Of a DNA stretch of 64,000 nucleotides, positions 8,049 to 16,536 are shown one piece after another. A program made the position numbers and the translations under genes. The stretch lies in NCBI RefSeq assembly GCF_044904705.1, contig NZ_JADIKL010000010.1, positions 1 to 64,000 of the forward strand. The letters run 5' to 3'. The notes below the pieces were generated by a model. The model ran no database searches. It was not told the origin of the DNA and saw only the letters and a list, made by a program, of their open reading frames with translations. The stretch's first letter is position 1, and each line of letters opens with the position of its first letter. This DNA comes from Rhodanobacter_A agri (lineage in GTDB: Bacteria; Pseudomonadota; Gammaproteobacteria; Xanthomonadales; Rhodanobacteraceae).

Positions 8049-9421
8049 GCCTTCGCACTGCGGAACGACGGTTGAATGTCAAAATTGATCAAGCCGGTGG
8101 CGAGGCGCTCTGGGTCGTAAATGACACGAAACATCGCAACATCGATGCAGCGGCCCAGATACCCTTCCTCCTCACCAACTCGACCTACGACGCCCGCATT
8201 CAGGAAATAGGTGCCCGCGGCGAGATGCGCGCGGAAGCGAAAGCGCACCTCGAATTCCTGGCCACTCTCCACGACTACGATTGAGTCGGTCAAAGTGGAA
8301 GATGCCCCCCCGCCCAACTCAAGGCCGGTGACCGTCTTGATCATCATGCCGAAACGCACCGCCGAAGCCGACTGGCGAAACACAACATTGTAAATGTAAA
8401 CGTATTCCCTATCCGCCTTGACTACGTTGACGCGCTTCCCGCCAGGCGTCTCCAGCCGAACGCCCGTAATTTCGGCGCCTAGCGACTCGTAGTGGAGCGT
8501 GCTTTGCGGCACCATGCTTTCGTCGAAGAACAACTCGTCCTGTTCTTCCAGCTCTCCGCTTGAGGCGGACGGAGCCATCTGCCGCACTTCCACGGACACC
8601 GGGTCCTGCTTGACTGGCGCACCGGATACTCCGCATTCCGCACGAATTTCCGCCCGAATGGCTTCGAGGCGATCGGCGGGTGCGTAAAGCATCTTCTGAT
8701 AACGGGAGACGATAGCCTTGGGCGCACCGATGCCGAGCAGCTCGCCACGGTCGAGCAGGACAGCTCTGTTGCAGAGCTCCGTGACCACGCTAGCCGAATG
8801 GGAAACAAATAGAATCGTTGCCCCATTTTCGCGGATCGCATTGATGCGGGCAAAGCATTTGCGCTGGAAAGCCTCATCACCGACCGACAACGCCTCATCG
8901 ACCACGAGAATATCCGGCATCACATTGATCGCTACCGCAAAGGCCAAGCGGACGTACATGCCGCTTGAATAGCTTTTAACCGGTTGATCGATGAAGTCGC
9001 CGATATCTGCGAAAGCAGCGATATCGTCAAACCTGTCCTCGATCTCTTGCCGGGTAAGCCCAAGCACCGTGCCATTCAAGAAGACATTTTCGCGCCCGGT
9101 AAAATCAGGATTGAATCCTGACCCCAGCTCAAGCAACGCAGCCACACGACCGCGTACATCTATGTCCCCACTCGACGGCGCAAGCGTTCCACAAATCATC
9201 TGAAGCAGCGTGGATTTACCAGATCCATTGCGACCAACAATACCGAGCGTTTCGCCGCGAGACACCGAGAAAGTTACATCCCTAACCGCCCAGAATTCGC
9301 GAAACCAGCGGCTTTTCTCACGACGAGACAGCATCTGGAATAGCCTATGATGCGGCCGATCATAGACTGGATATACCTTACTCGCCCGATTAATCTGAAT
9401 GGCAACTTCGTTACAAGACAT
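8045..9421 (-). CDS. wzt: O-antigen ABC exporter, ATP-binding subunit with C-terminal carbohydrate-binding domain
   Basis: This 458-residue protein has a full ABC ATPase at residues 1-245: Walker A GRNGSGKST (63-71), signature YSSGM (151-155), Walker B ILVVDEALSVGD (171-182) and H208. A charged linker (250-300) leads to a beta-rich C-terminal domain (310-445) of the type that in Wzt of E. coli O8/O9a recognises the capped non-reducing end of the O-chain. The ATG at 9421 is supported by GAGGG 8 nt upstream. The gene overlaps wzm by 11 nt and the giant protein gene by 4 nt. A long C-terminal domain implies an exporter that accepts only finished, terminally modified chains. Confidence 0.92.
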   Translation of the reverse strand: MSCNEVAIQINRASKVYPVYDRPHHRLFQMLSRREKSRWFREFWAVRDVTFSVSRGETLGIVGRNGSGKSTLLQMICGTLAPSSGDIDVRGRVAALLELGSGFNPDFTGRENVFLNGTVLGLTRQEIEDRFDDIAAFADIGDFIDQPVKSYSSGMYVRLAFAVAINVMPDILVVDEALSVGDEAFQRKCFARINAIRENGATILFVSHSASVVTELCNRAVLLDRGELLGIGAPKAIVSRYQKMLYAPADRLEAIRAEIRAECGVSGAPVKQDPVSVEVRQMAPSASSGELEEQDELFFDESMVPQSTLHYESLGAEITGVRLETPGGKRVNVVKADREYVYIYNVVFRQSASAVRFGMMIKTVTGLELGGGASSTLTDSIVVVESGQEFEVRFRFRAHLAAGTYFLNAGVVGRVGEEEGYLGRCIDVAMFRVIYDPERLATGLINFDIQPSFRSAKA

Positions 9422-10256
9422 CCGCAAACCCTCGCCTCGTTGCGCGGAACCATCCATAGCCAGCATATGCAAATACCGTCGCCCCGCAGAAATAAATGAA
9501 AAGGCCAAACCAGTTCGGGCTTTCGTTCCAAAGCGTAACGAGTCGCGCCTCATTAATTATGAAGGTCAAAGGGTTTAGGTATAGGAGCTTTTGATACATA
9601 GGCGGCAAACTGGACAACGGAATCATTGCGGACGACATAAAGAGAGCTGCCATCGACATGACGCCGGTGACTTGCCCTATATCGCGAAAATAAACTCCAA
9701 GTGCCGCCAAAGACCAAGCCAATCCCGCCGTAAGCATCACAAGAGGCAAAACAACGACCGGCAAGAAAACTATGGTCCATGAGAATTCATGATCCATGAC
9801 AAGCCTTAGAAGAACAAAGACAACAATATTCATGGCCATATGGAACAAAGCCGAAAGCATCATTGGCCACGGAAGTATCTCGAGCGGAAAAACCACCCTC
9901 TTCACGAAGTTAACATTCCCGGTAACTAGTTGCGGGGAACGATTCAGGCATTCGGCAAAATATCCATGCACAATCAATCCAATAAAAAGAATTATGGTAT
10001 AACTGTCATGCTGCCCCGCCGTCTCCTGCCAGCGCCCTCTATAGATATTGCCAAAAGCGAACGTATAGACCATCAGCATCATAAAAGGGCTTATCAGGGA
10101 CCACAGAAGCCCAAAGCTTGCTCCTCGATACCTTCCCAATACATCCCGCTTAGCCAGCTCCATCGTTAACGATCTATAGGTCGTTAAGAATGAGAATGGC
10201 GCCATGAGTCTGCTTGTTCCCGACACTCTCACATTGCCATTCAAATTTTCGGCCAT
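9411..10256 (-). CDS. wzm: O-antigen ABC exporter, permease subunit
   Basis: This 281-residue ABC-2 type membrane protein has about six hydrophobic segments. Near the N-terminus it carries ELAKRDVLGRYRGASFGLLWSL-type residues, typical of the amphipathic interface helix of polysaccharide permeases. With Wzt it forms the channel that moves undecaprenyl-linked O-polysaccharide across the inner membrane. The ATG at 10256 is preferred because GGAAGGG lies 10 nt upstream; an in-frame TTG at 10292 lacks a good site. It starts 42 nt after the metB stop. Its DNA is clearly richer in A and T than its neighbours (24 of 60 bases are G or C in 9961-10020), which suggests transfer. Confidence 0.9.
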   Translation of the reverse strand: MAENLNGNVRVSGTSRLMAPFSFLTTYRSLTMELAKRDVLGRYRGASFGLLWSLISPFMMLMVYTFAFGNIYRGRWQETAGQHDSYTIILFIGLIVHGYFAECLNRSPQLVTGNVNFVKRVVFPLEILPWPMMLSALFHMAMNIVVFVLLRLVMDHEFSWTIVFLPVVVLPLVMLTAGLAWSLAALGVYFRDIGQVTGVMSMAALFMSSAMIPLSSLPPMYQKLLYLNPLTFIINEARLVTLWNESPNWFGLFIYFCGATVFAYAGYGWFRATRRGFADVL

Positions 10257-10298
10257 AGTCGATTTACCCTTCCTGCCAATTGTCATTTTCAACTTCTT

Positions 10299-11462
10299 TC
10301 ACGCAAGTGCTTCGGCAAGCTCGGAAAGTAAATCACTCACATCTTCCACCCCCACAGACAACCGCACCAATCCATCGCTAATGCCCAGCCGCTTGCGGTT
10401 GGCCGCAGGCACCGAAGCATGAGTCATGATGCCCGGATGCTCGATCAGGCTTTCCACTCCGCCCAGCGATTCGGCCAGCGCGAACAATTCGCAGCGCTCA
10501 AGCATGCGACGTGCCTTCTTCAGCCCGCCCTTCACCTCGATGGTGACGATGCCGCCGAAGCCGTGCATCTGTCGCTTCGCCAGCGCGTGCTGCGGGTGGC
10601 TCTTCAGGCCCGGGTAGATCACGCGTTCCACGGCCGGGTGTTTCTGCAGCCACGCCGCCAGTTCCAGAGCGCTGGCACAGTGCTGGCGCATGCGCAGATG
10701 CAGAGTCTTCAGGCCACGCATCGCGAGGAAGGCATCGAACGGACCGGCAACGGCACCCACAGAGTTCTGCAGGAAACCCATCTGCTCGGCCAGTTCCTTG
10801 CTGTTGGCGACGACGATGCCGCCGACCATGTCGGAATGGCCGTTAAGGTACTTGGTGGCGGAATGCAGGACCAGGTCGGCGCCGAACTCCAGCGGACGCT
10901 GCACCATCGGCGAACAGAAGGTGTTGTCGACCACCAGGATCAGGCCGTGCTTCTTCGCGAAGGCGGCGACCTTGGCGAGGTCGACCAGCTTCAGCATCGG
11001 GTTGGTAGGCGTTTCTGCCCAGATCATCCGGGTATTCGGCTTCAGCGCCGCTTTGAGCGCAGCCATGTCGTTCAGGTCTATGAAACTGAAATCCAGCCCC
11101 GCGGAGCGGCGGCGCACCCGCTCGAACAGACGGTAGCTGCCGCCGTAGAGATCGTCCATCGCGATCACGTGGCTGCCTGAATCCAGCAGGTCCAGCGTGG
11201 TGGCGGCAGCCGCCAGGCCGGAGGCGAACGCGAAGCCGGCCACACCGCCTTCCAGATCCGCCACGCAGCGCTCGTAGGCCATGCGTGTAGGATTTTGCGT
11301 GCGCGAATACTCGTAGCCCTTGTGCCTGCCGGGGCTCTCCTGCACGTAGGTGGAGGTGGCGTAGATCGGCGTCATGATCGCGCCGGTCGAGGGATCGGGA
11401 TGCTGGCCGGCATGGATCGCGCGCGTTCCGAGTCCGTGGCTGGCGGCGTTCTTCTTGGGCAT
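10299..11462 (-). CDS. metB: Cystathionine gamma-synthase / gamma-lyase family PLP enzyme
   Basis: This 387-residue Cys/Met-metabolism PLP enzyme joins O-activated homoserine to cysteine (or cleaves cystathionine) in methionine synthesis. Visible signatures are GLGTRAIHAGQ at the N-terminus, YSRTQNPTR, the ASGLAA cofactor region, VVDNTF and the Schiff-base lysine in HSATKYLNGHSD. A proximal ATG at 11462 gives normal length; longer in-frame extensions are antisense to rfbB. Synthase and lyase cannot be told apart by eye. In Xanthomonas metB borders the variable LPS cluster opposite etfA, and the same arrangement is kept here. The upstream rfbB gene is divergent. Confidence 0.88.
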   Translation of the reverse strand: MPKKNAASHGLGTRAIHAGQHPDPSTGAIMTPIYATSTYVQESPGRHKGYEYSRTQNPTRMAYERCVADLEGGVAGFAFASGLAAAATTLDLLDSGSHVIAMDDLYGGSYRLFERVRRRSAGLDFSFIDLNDMAALKAALKPNTRMIWAETPTNPMLKLVDLAKVAAFAKKHGLILVVDNTFCSPMVQRPLEFGADLVLHSATKYLNGHSDMVGGIVVANSKELAEQMGFLQNSVGAVAGPFDAFLAMRGLKTLHLRMRQHCASALELAAWLQKHPAVERVIYPGLKSHPQHALAKRQMHGFGGIVTIEVKGGLKKARRMLERCELFALAESLGGVESLIEHPGIMTHASVPAANRKRLGISDGLVRLSVGVEDVSDLLSELAEALA

Positions 11463-11645
11463 GGGCAGGCAACCGGGCTGGGCGGCAGCCGCCGGTGGCC
11501 GGCTGCCGCGTGAAAGGATCGTGCATTGTACCCGCGGGACCGACATTTGCCTTAACCAAGCCCCGAACGCCGCATGCTGGCGTATTTGAGTCACGGGGAG
11601 AGCATGCAAAAATGGAGCTTTGTCGCCACACGGATCGCGCGCCCC

Positions 11646-12695
11646 ATGCAAACCCTCCTCGTCACCGGCGGCGCCGGCTTCATTGGTGCGAATTTCGTGC
11701 TGCAGGCGATGGCCGACGGCCTTACCGTGGTGAACCTCGACAAGCTCACCTACGCCGGAAACCTCGACACCCTCGCTACGTTGAATGGCAACCACCGTCA
11801 CGTGTTCGTGCAGGGCGATATCGGTGACCGCGCTCTGGTGGCCAGGCTGCTGGCCGAACATCGGCCCGACGCAATCGTGAACTTCGCCGCCGAGTCTCAC
11901 GTGGACCGCTCCATCGACGGCCCCGCCGAGTTCGTGCAGACCAATGTCGTGGGTACGCTTGGCCTGCTGGAATGCGCCCGCGACTACTGGCGCGGTCTGG
12001 ACGATGCCGCACGCGAAGCTTTCCGCTTCCTGCATGTCTCCACCGACGAGGTCTACGGCTCGCTAGGCGAGACCGGCATGTTCACGGAGACCACACCGTA
12101 CGCGCCGAACTCGCCCTACTCCGCGTCGAAGGCCGCGTCCGACCATCTGGTCCGCGCCTTCCACCACACCTATGGCCTGCCAGTACTCACCACCAACTGC
12201 TCGAACAATTACGGGCCGTTCCAGTTCCCCGAGAAGCTGATTCCGCTGGTCACCGCCAAGGCGCTGGCGGGCGAATCGCTGCCGGTATACGGCGATGGTC
12301 TGAACATCCGCGACTGGCTGTTCGTGGGCGACCACTGCAGCGCGATCCGCCGCGTGCTGGAAGCCGGCCGCGTTGGTGAGACCTACAATGTGGGCGGCAA
12401 CGCCGAGCGCACCAACATCACCGTGGTGAAGACGATCTGCACGCTGCTGGACGAGCGTCGCCCGCTGGTGGATGGCCGCAAGCGCGAGTCGCTGATCACC
12501 TACGTGAAGGATCGCCCCGGCCACGACCGCCGCTATGCGATCGATTCTTCCAAGCTGCAGCGCGCGCTGGGCTGGAAGCCCGCGCAGACTTTCGAGAGCG
12601 GTATCGCCGCCACAGTCGATTGGTACCTCGCCAACCAACCGTGGGTGCAGCGCGTGCTCGATGGCAGCTATCGCATGGAGAGGCTGGGCGCATGA
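11646..12695 (+). CDS. rfbB: dTDP-glucose 4,6-dehydratase
   Basis: This 349-residue extended short-chain dehydrogenase makes dTDP-4-keto-6-deoxyglucose, step two of dTDP-L-rhamnose synthesis. It has the NAD loop TGGAGFIG (7-14), the active-site HVSTDEVYG (Thr-Asp-Glu) and the catalytic YSASK. The ATG at 11646 fits the family N-terminus (short stretch before the Rossmann loop). An upstream ATG at 11604 has a GGGGAG directly before it and would add 14 residues, so that start remains possible. It heads the rfbBACD operon, diverging from metB, and its stop overlaps the rfbA start as ATGA. Confidence 0.95.
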   Translation: MQTLLVTGGAGFIGANFVLQAMADGLTVVNLDKLTYAGNLDTLATLNGNHRHVFVQGDIGDRALVARLLAEHRPDAIVNFAAESHVDRSIDGPAEFVQTNVVGTLGLLECARDYWRGLDDAAREAFRFLHVSTDEVYGSLGETGMFTETTPYAPNSPYSASKAASDHLVRAFHHTYGLPVLTTNCSNNYGPFQFPEKLIPLVTAKALAGESLPVYGDGLNIRDWLFVGDHCSAIRRVLEAGRVGETYNVGGNAERTNITVVKTICTLLDERRPLVDGRKRESLITYVKDRPGHDRRYAIDSSKLQRALGWKPAQTFESGIAATVDWYLANQPWVQRVLDGSYRMERLGA

Positions 12696-13576
12696 CGACC
12701 AAGGGCATCATTCTCGCCGGCGGTTCCGGCACCCGCCTGCACCCGATCACCCGCGCGGTAAGCAAGCAGTTGCTGCCGGTCTACGACAAACCGATGATCT
12801 ACTACCCGCTGGCCACCTTGATGCTGGCCGGCATCCGCGAAGTGCTGGTGATCAACACCCCGCACGAACAGGCGATGTTCCAGCGCCTGCTGGGCGATGG
12901 CTCGCAGTGGGGCCTGGACATCCACTACGCAGTGCAGCCGTCGCCCGACGGCCTGGCCCAGGCCTTCACCATCGGCCGCGATTTCGTCGCCGGCAAACCC
13001 AGTTGCCTGGTGCTGGGCGACAACATCTTCTACGGCCACGGCTTTACCAAGCGATTGCAGCGCGCCGCAACGCGGGAGCATGGCGCCACCGTGTTCGGCT
13101 ACTGGGTGAAGGACCCGGAGCGCTACGGTGTGGCCGAGTTCGACGCCGCGGGCAAGGTCGTCGGACTGGAAGAAAAACCGACGCAACCGAAGTCGCACTA
13201 CGCCGTTACCGGTTTGTACTTCTACGACAGCAGGGTCTGCGACTACGCCGCCTCGCTCAAACCCTCGCCACGCGGCGAGCTGGAAATCACCGATCTCAAT
13301 CGCTGCTATCTCGACGACGGCTCGCTGCATTTGGAGCAGCTCGGCCGCGGCTTCGCCTGGCTGGATACCGGAACGCACGAGTCGCTGATGGAAGCGGGCA
13401 ACTACATCGAGACCATCGAAAACCGCCAAGGTCTCAAGGTCTGCTGCCCCGAGGAGATCGCCTATCTCAACGGCTGGATCAACGCGCAACACCTTCTGGC
13501 GCTGGCCGCACCGATGGCCAAAACCGGCTACGGCCAATATCTGCAACAACTCGCAAAGGAGGGCGTGGCCCGATGA
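12692..13576 (+). CDS. rfbA: Glucose-1-phosphate thymidylyltransferase
   Basis: This 294-residue RmlA enzyme joins glucose 1-phosphate and dTTP to give dTDP-glucose, step one of the rhamnose route. The nucleotide loop LAGGSGTRLHP near residue 8, KQLLPVYDKPMIYYPL and the LGDNIFYG segment are diagnostic, and length matches the family. Translation is coupled at both ends: ATGA overlap with rfbB and ATGA overlap with rfbC. The enzyme is usually feedback-inhibited by dTDP-rhamnose. Confidence 0.96.
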   Translation: MTTKGIILAGGSGTRLHPITRAVSKQLLPVYDKPMIYYPLATLMLAGIREVLVINTPHEQAMFQRLLGDGSQWGLDIHYAVQPSPDGLAQAFTIGRDFVAGKPSCLVLGDNIFYGHGFTKRLQRAATREHGATVFGYWVKDPERYGVAEFDAAGKVVGLEEKPTQPKSHYAVTGLYFYDSRVCDYAASLKPSPRGELEITDLNRCYLDDGSLHLEQLGRGFAWLDTGTHESLMEAGNYIETIENRQGLKVCCPEEIAYLNGWINAQHLLALAAPMAKTGYGQYLQQLAKEGVAR

Positions 13577-14130
13577 AGGTAATCGAGACACGCTTGCCCG
13601 GCGCCGTGGTGATCGAACCACAAGTCTTCGGCGACGCCCGCGGCTTCTTCTACGAGAGCTACAACGAGGCGAAGTACCGCGAGGCCGGCATCGACCGCCG
13701 CTTCGTGCAGTCCAACGTGTCGCGCTCGGCACGTGGCGTGCTGCGCGGCCTGCACTACCAGTGGCCGCACCCGCAGGGCAAGCTGGTCAGCGTGCTGGAA
13801 GGCGAGGTGTACGACGTGGCGGTGGATATCCGCCGCGGTTCGCCCACGTTCGGCCAGTCGGTGGGGGTGATGCTCACCGCCGACAACCATCGCCACTTCT
13901 GGGTGCCGGAAGGTTTCGCGCACGGTTTCTGTGTGCTGTCCGAATTCGCCACCTTCAGTTACCAGTGCACCGCGCTGTATGACCCGAAGGCCGATGCCGG
14001 CATCCGCTGGAACGATGCCGCGCTGGGTATCGACTGGCCGATCAGCGAGCCCCTGCTGTCGGACAAGGATGGCAAGACGCCGCTGCTCGCCGAGGTGCCT
14101 GCCGATCGCCTGCCGACATACGCCGCATGA
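13573..14130 (+). CDS. rfbC: dTDP-4-dehydrorhamnose 3,5-epimerase
   Basis: This 185-residue cupin epimerase acts on dTDP-4-keto-6-deoxyglucose at C3 and C5. Family marks are FGDARGFFYESYN, SRSARGVLRGLHYQ with the catalytic His, the VYDVAVDIRRGSPTFG strand and VPEGFAHGFCVLSE. It overlaps rfbA and rfbD by 4 nt each, so the four rfb genes are translated as a tight chain. Confidence 0.96.
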   Translation: MKVIETRLPGAVVIEPQVFGDARGFFYESYNEAKYREAGIDRRFVQSNVSRSARGVLRGLHYQWPHPQGKLVSVLEGEVYDVAVDIRRGSPTFGQSVGVMLTADNHRHFWVPEGFAHGFCVLSEFATFSYQCTALYDPKADAGIRWNDAALGIDWPISEPLLSDKDGKTPLLAEVPADRLPTYAA

Positions 14131-15062
14131 AGATCCTGCTGATCGGTGCCAACGGCCAGCTCGGCCGCAGCTTTATCGAGGATGGCAACTTGGCCGCGCG
14201 CGGCGAACTCGTCACCGCCAGTCGCGATGGCCAGCGTTTCGACGGTGCCACCATCGAAATCGCCGATCTGGCCATGCCGGAATCCCTGCCCGCCCTGCTC
14301 GACCGGCTGCACCCCGACGTGATCGTCAACGCCGCCGCCTACACCGCGGTGGATCGCGCCGAACAGGAAGAGTCGCTGGCCACCCGCGTCAACGGCGAGG
14401 CCGTGGGCGTACTGGGTCGTTGGGCTGCCTCGCACGGCGCGCTGGTGGCGCACTACTCCACCGACTATGTGTTCGACGGCGCGGCCAACGCACCCTACCC
14501 CATCGACGCGCCCACCGCGCCGCTGGGCGCCTACGGCCGCAGCAAGCTAGCCGGCGAACAGGCGCTGCGCGACAGCGGAGCGGCTCATTTCATCTTCCGT
14601 ACCGCCTGGGTGTACGCACCGCACGGCAACAACTTCATGCGCACCATGCTGCGCGTGGGCGCCGAGCGCGACGAACTGCGCGTGGTGGCCGACCAGATCG
14701 GCGCGCCTACCAGCACGGCGCTGATCGTCGCCGGCACACTGGCCGCGCTGGATGCCTGGAGGGCGGCCGACACAGCGCAACGCGACGCACTGATCGGCAC
14801 CCATCACCTGGTCGCCAGCGGCCACACCAGCTGGCACGGTTTCGCCGCAGCGATCTTCGATGAAGCACACGCCCGCGGCTTGCTCCCGCGCGTGCCGCGC
14901 GTCACCGCGATCACCACGGCCGACTATCCCACGCCAGCCAGGCGTCCCGCCTGGTCGGTGCTGGACAATACGGGCTTCCAGCAACGCTTCGGCTATGCTC
15001 TGCCCGATTGGCAAGCCGGCTTGCACGGCGTGCTCGATGCGCTTACCCGTCAGGCACACTGA
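14127..15062 (+). CDS. rfbD: dTDP-4-dehydrorhamnose reductase
   Basis: This 311-residue reductase makes dTDP-L-rhamnose, the last step of the pathway. It has the NAD(P) loop GANGQLGR at 7-14, NAAAYTAVDRAE, the YSTDYVFDG strand and the catalytic Y-x-x-x-K in YGRSKLAGE. It begins within the rfbC stop (ATGA). xanB follows after only 3 nt on the same strand, so dTDP-rhamnose and GDP-mannose supply are probably co-transcribed. Confidence 0.95.
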   Translation: MKILLIGANGQLGRSFIEDGNLAARGELVTASRDGQRFDGATIEIADLAMPESLPALLDRLHPDVIVNAAAYTAVDRAEQEESLATRVNGEAVGVLGRWAASHGALVAHYSTDYVFDGAANAPYPIDAPTAPLGAYGRSKLAGEQALRDSGAAHFIFRTAWVYAPHGNNFMRTMLRVGAERDELRVVADQIGAPTSTALIVAGTLAALDAWRAADTAQRDALIGTHHLVASGHTSWHGFAAAIFDEAHARGLLPRVPRVTAITTADYPTPARRPAWSVLDNTGFQQRFGYALPDWQAGLHGVLDALTRQAH

Positions 15063-15065
15063 ATC

Positions 15066-16478
15066 ATGCTCATTCCCCTGATCCTCAGCGGCGGCAGTGG
15101 CACCCGCCTGTGGCCCGTCTCGCGCAGGAACCTGCCCAAGCAATTCCTCTCGCTGGCCGGCCACGGCACGCTGTTCCAGCAGACCGTTGCACGCACGCGG
15201 GAGCTTCCCGATGTGGCGGCGCCCATCGTGGTCGCCAGCGAGGATCACCGCTTCCTCGCCGCCGAACAGTTGCGCGAAGCCGGTATCGATGGCGGCGCCG
15301 TGGTGCTGGAGCCGTTGGCGCGCAATACCGCCCCGGCGATCGCGCTTGGCGCACTGGAAGCGCTGAAGCACGATCCCGACGCGCTGCTGCTGGTGCTGCC
15401 AGCCGACCATCTGATCGGCGACACCCATGGTTTCGTCGACGCGGTGCAGCGCGCTCTGCCGGCGGCTCGGCAAGGCTGGCTGGCGACCTTCGGCATCCGC
15501 CCGGACCGCGCCGAGACCGGCTTCGGCTACATCCGCCGCGGCGCAGCCCTCGATGAAGGCGCATTCCGCGTCGAGCGCTTCGTGGAGAAGCCCGACCTCG
15601 CCACCGCCGAGGGTTACCTTGCCGATGGCGGCTACGACTGGAACTCCGGCATGTTCCTGTTCCGTGCCGACCGCTATCTGGAAGAGCTTGGCATGCACGC
15701 ACCGGCCATGTTGGCCGCCGTGCGCGCTGCGCACGCCGCCGCGCACGCCGACCTCGACTTCGTGCGCGTGGACAAGGAGCTCTTCGCCAAGGTACCGGAA
15801 GATTCCATCGACTACGCGGTGATGGAAAAGACCGCACGCGCCGCGGTTATCCCGGTGAGCTGCAGCTGGAGCGACATCGGCTCCTGGTCGGCGCTGTGGC
15901 TGGCCGGCGAACGCGATGCCGAGGGCAACCTGCGCGAGGGCGACACGCTCGCCGTCGATACGCGCAACTCGCTGCTGCGCTCGCACGACCGCCACCTTAT
16001 CGCCACCGTGGGCGTGAACGATCTCATCGTGGTCTCCACGCCCGATGCCACTCTGGTGGCGCACCGCGACGCGGCGCAGGACGTGAAAAAGGTCGTCGAA
16101 CAACTCAAGTCCGCCAACCGCAGCGAACACTCTTTCCACCGGGTGGTGCATCGCCCCTGGGGCAGCTATGACTCGCTGGAAGCCGGCGAGCGCTTCCAGG
16201 TGAAGCGCATCGTGGTGAAGCCCGGCGCCAGCCTCAGCCTGCAGAAGCACCACCATCGCGCCGAGCACTGGATCGTGGTCTCCGGCACTGCCGAGGTCAC
16301 CTGCGACGACCAGGTATTCCTGCTCGGCGAAAACCAGAGCACCTACATCCCGCTGGGCAGCAAGCACCGCCTGCGCAATCCCGGCAAGGTGGCGCTGGAG
16401 CTGATCGAGGTGCAGTCCGGCAGCTACCTCGGCGAGGACGACATCGTGCGCTACGACGACGTATACGGTCGCGCCTGA
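15066..16478 (+). CDS. xanB: Mannose-1-phosphate guanylyltransferase / mannose-6-phosphate isomerase
   Basis: This 470-residue bifunctional type II PMI-GMP makes mannose 6-phosphate from fructose 6-phosphate and then GDP-mannose. The N-terminal half has LSGGSGTRLWPVSR and FVEKPD; the C-terminal cupin half (about 360-470) has the isomerase metal-site segment KPGASLSLQKHHHRAEHW. In Xanthomonas the orthologue XanB serves xanthan and LPS synthesis. It closes the rfb operon and is followed 31 nt later by a strong terminator. Its products could feed the O-chain made by the locus on the other side of metB. Confidence 0.94.
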   Translation: MLIPLILSGGSGTRLWPVSRRNLPKQFLSLAGHGTLFQQTVARTRELPDVAAPIVVASEDHRFLAAEQLREAGIDGGAVVLEPLARNTAPAIALGALEALKHDPDALLLVLPADHLIGDTHGFVDAVQRALPAARQGWLATFGIRPDRAETGFGYIRRGAALDEGAFRVERFVEKPDLATAEGYLADGGYDWNSGMFLFRADRYLEELGMHAPAMLAAVRAAHAAAHADLDFVRVDKELFAKVPEDSIDYAVMEKTARAAVIPVSCSWSDIGSWSALWLAGERDAEGNLREGDTLAVDTRNSLLRSHDRHLIATVGVNDLIVVSTPDATLVAHRDAAQDVKKVVEQLKSANRSEHSFHRVVHRPWGSYDSLEAGERFQVKRIVVKPGASLSLQKHHHRAEHWIVVSGTAEVTCDDQVFLLGENQSTYIPLGSKHRLRNPGKVALELIEVQSGSYLGEDDIVRYDDVYGRA

Positions 16479-16509
16479 GCAAGCAGCTGCTAGAGGTTTC
16501 GTATCACGA

Positions 16510-16536
16510 CGCCAGCCGCAACCGGCTGGCGTTTTT
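16510..16536 (+). terminator. Rho-independent terminator after xanB
   Basis: A 9-bp perfect stem (CGCCAGCCG with CGGCTGGCG) and a CAAC loop are followed at once by five T. It ends the rfbBACD-xanB unit and touches the convergent SURF1 stop codon. Confidence 0.9.

Noticed and set aside
10257..10298. A separate promoter between metB and wzm
   Set aside because: Only 42 bases are available, with a ribosome site but no clear -35/-10 pair; read-through from metB is simpler, though not proven.
14547..16367. A 600-codon open frame antisense to rfbD and xanB
   Set aside because: Both plus-strand genes are unmistakable enzymes; the opposite frame is His/Gly/Arg-rich without any domain.
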